Source of the DNA: Argopecten irradians
Lineage: Eukaryota > Mollusca > Bivalvia > Pectinida > Pectinidae
DNA length: 64,000 nt
Reading direction: 5' to 3'
Assembly: GCF_041381155.1 (NCBI RefSeq)
Contig: NC_091143.1
Coordinates: forward strand, 29,761,331-29,825,330
Shown here piece after piece: positions 63,495 to 64,000 of the stretch. A program made the translations under genes and the position numbers. The stretch's first letter is position 1. Each line of letters starts with the position of its first letter. The notes beneath the pieces were generated by a model that saw only the letters and a program-made list of their open reading frames with translations, did no database searches and was not told where the DNA came from.

Positions 63495-64000
63495 TAGAAA
63501 AAAGGTGCAAAAGTTACCGGACCTTACGCTCCAAATGAACACCCGTCATATATTTCATTAATGATAAATACGATATAAATCATAGTCAATGGGATAGATA
63601 ATCACAACAGACCTGCTACATCGGAATTATATCGATAAGTACGAAATAATTTACTATAGTGAGCTGTTCATTGAGCGGTGATAAGGATAATTAAATATAA
63701 TTTGCTACTGTGGGATACGATACTGAATGACGTATATTGAGTGGGTATACGTATGATTATGATGATGATGATGAATGAGTGCATGAAGATGAGGAAGAAT
63801 TTGTGTGCTGATGTCTGATGTAACTTTGCTATATTGAAAACTTCTGAAAAAAAAATCCGATTACCAATGGAAATAAAGTATAACTTATCTAATTCGGCCC
63901 TTGTCTAATCCGGTCCTTGTCTTATCCAGTGTATTCCGGCATCATTGTATGACACTTTTCCTTCAACATGCATAGTAAATAAACCGACCAAATATGCTGG
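63495..64000. other. Window end
   Basis: AT-rich sequence with a short ATGATG run at 63757-63774. No further exon of Trk is visible. The remaining 5' exons should lie to the right of this window. Confidence 0.4.

Overview
The window looks like the nuclear genome of a lophotrochozoan, most likely a bivalve mollusc. It is visibly AT-rich, with small exons set in kilobase introns, many short palindromic DNA elements, tandem arrays, tRNA-derived SINE pieces and 5'-truncated LINEs. The receptor gene is much closer to vertebrate TrkA/B/C than any microbial alternative. The species cannot be named from this evidence. There are no rRNA, complete tRNA, CRISPR or bacterial operon signals.

Layout: (1) 1-1040 is a block of diverged ~323-bp tandem repeats. 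(2) A two-exon neugrin (NGRN) gene lies on the + strand: exon 1 at 2593-2741 encodes a mitochondrial-type presequence, and exon 2 at 5411-6575 encodes the neugrin core and a long serine-rich tail. (3) An unrecognised three-exon gene on the - strand (11246-8809, 322 aa) is tail-to-tail with neugrin. (4) An unrecognised five-exon gene on the + strand (13836-18393, 263 aa) is head-to-head with it across 2.6 kb. (5) 18.4-26.0 kb holds no gene I can support, only repeats. (6) From 25999 to at least 53231, and probably off the right edge, the - strand carries a Trk-family (NTRK) receptor tyrosine kinase. I could assign eleven exons with compatible splice phases throughout: two LRR exons, LRRCT, Ig1, Ig2, a juxtamembrane stalk, transmembrane plus NPXY, and four kinase exons ending in a YLDL tail. 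The signal peptide and LRRNT exons were not found and are probably beyond base 64000; a tentative micro-exon lies at 63462-63494.

Repeats fill the introns and spacers. They include a palindromic MITE family with TGACGTCA-type motifs in its arms (about seven copies), a TTAA-flanked MITE in two Trk introns, a 1.6-kb element with ~80-bp inverted ends inside a kinase intron, a hAT-like non-autonomous element, two LINE 3' ends, a ~1.1-kb duplication (36-39.4 kb) interrupted in one copy by a fold-back element, and several minisatellites.

The most unusual structure is a 25-bp minisatellite (~33.7-34.9 kb). Its unit is the last ~17 nt of the Trk stalk exon plus its 5' splice site, so the array lays down dozens of copies of that splice donor next to the real one. 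Reading through the real donor reaches a stop after four codons, before the transmembrane exon. Neugrin and the two unknown genes are probably independent transcription units. I see no sign of a shared pathway, although NGRN and NTRK3 also lie on the same arm of human chromosome 15.
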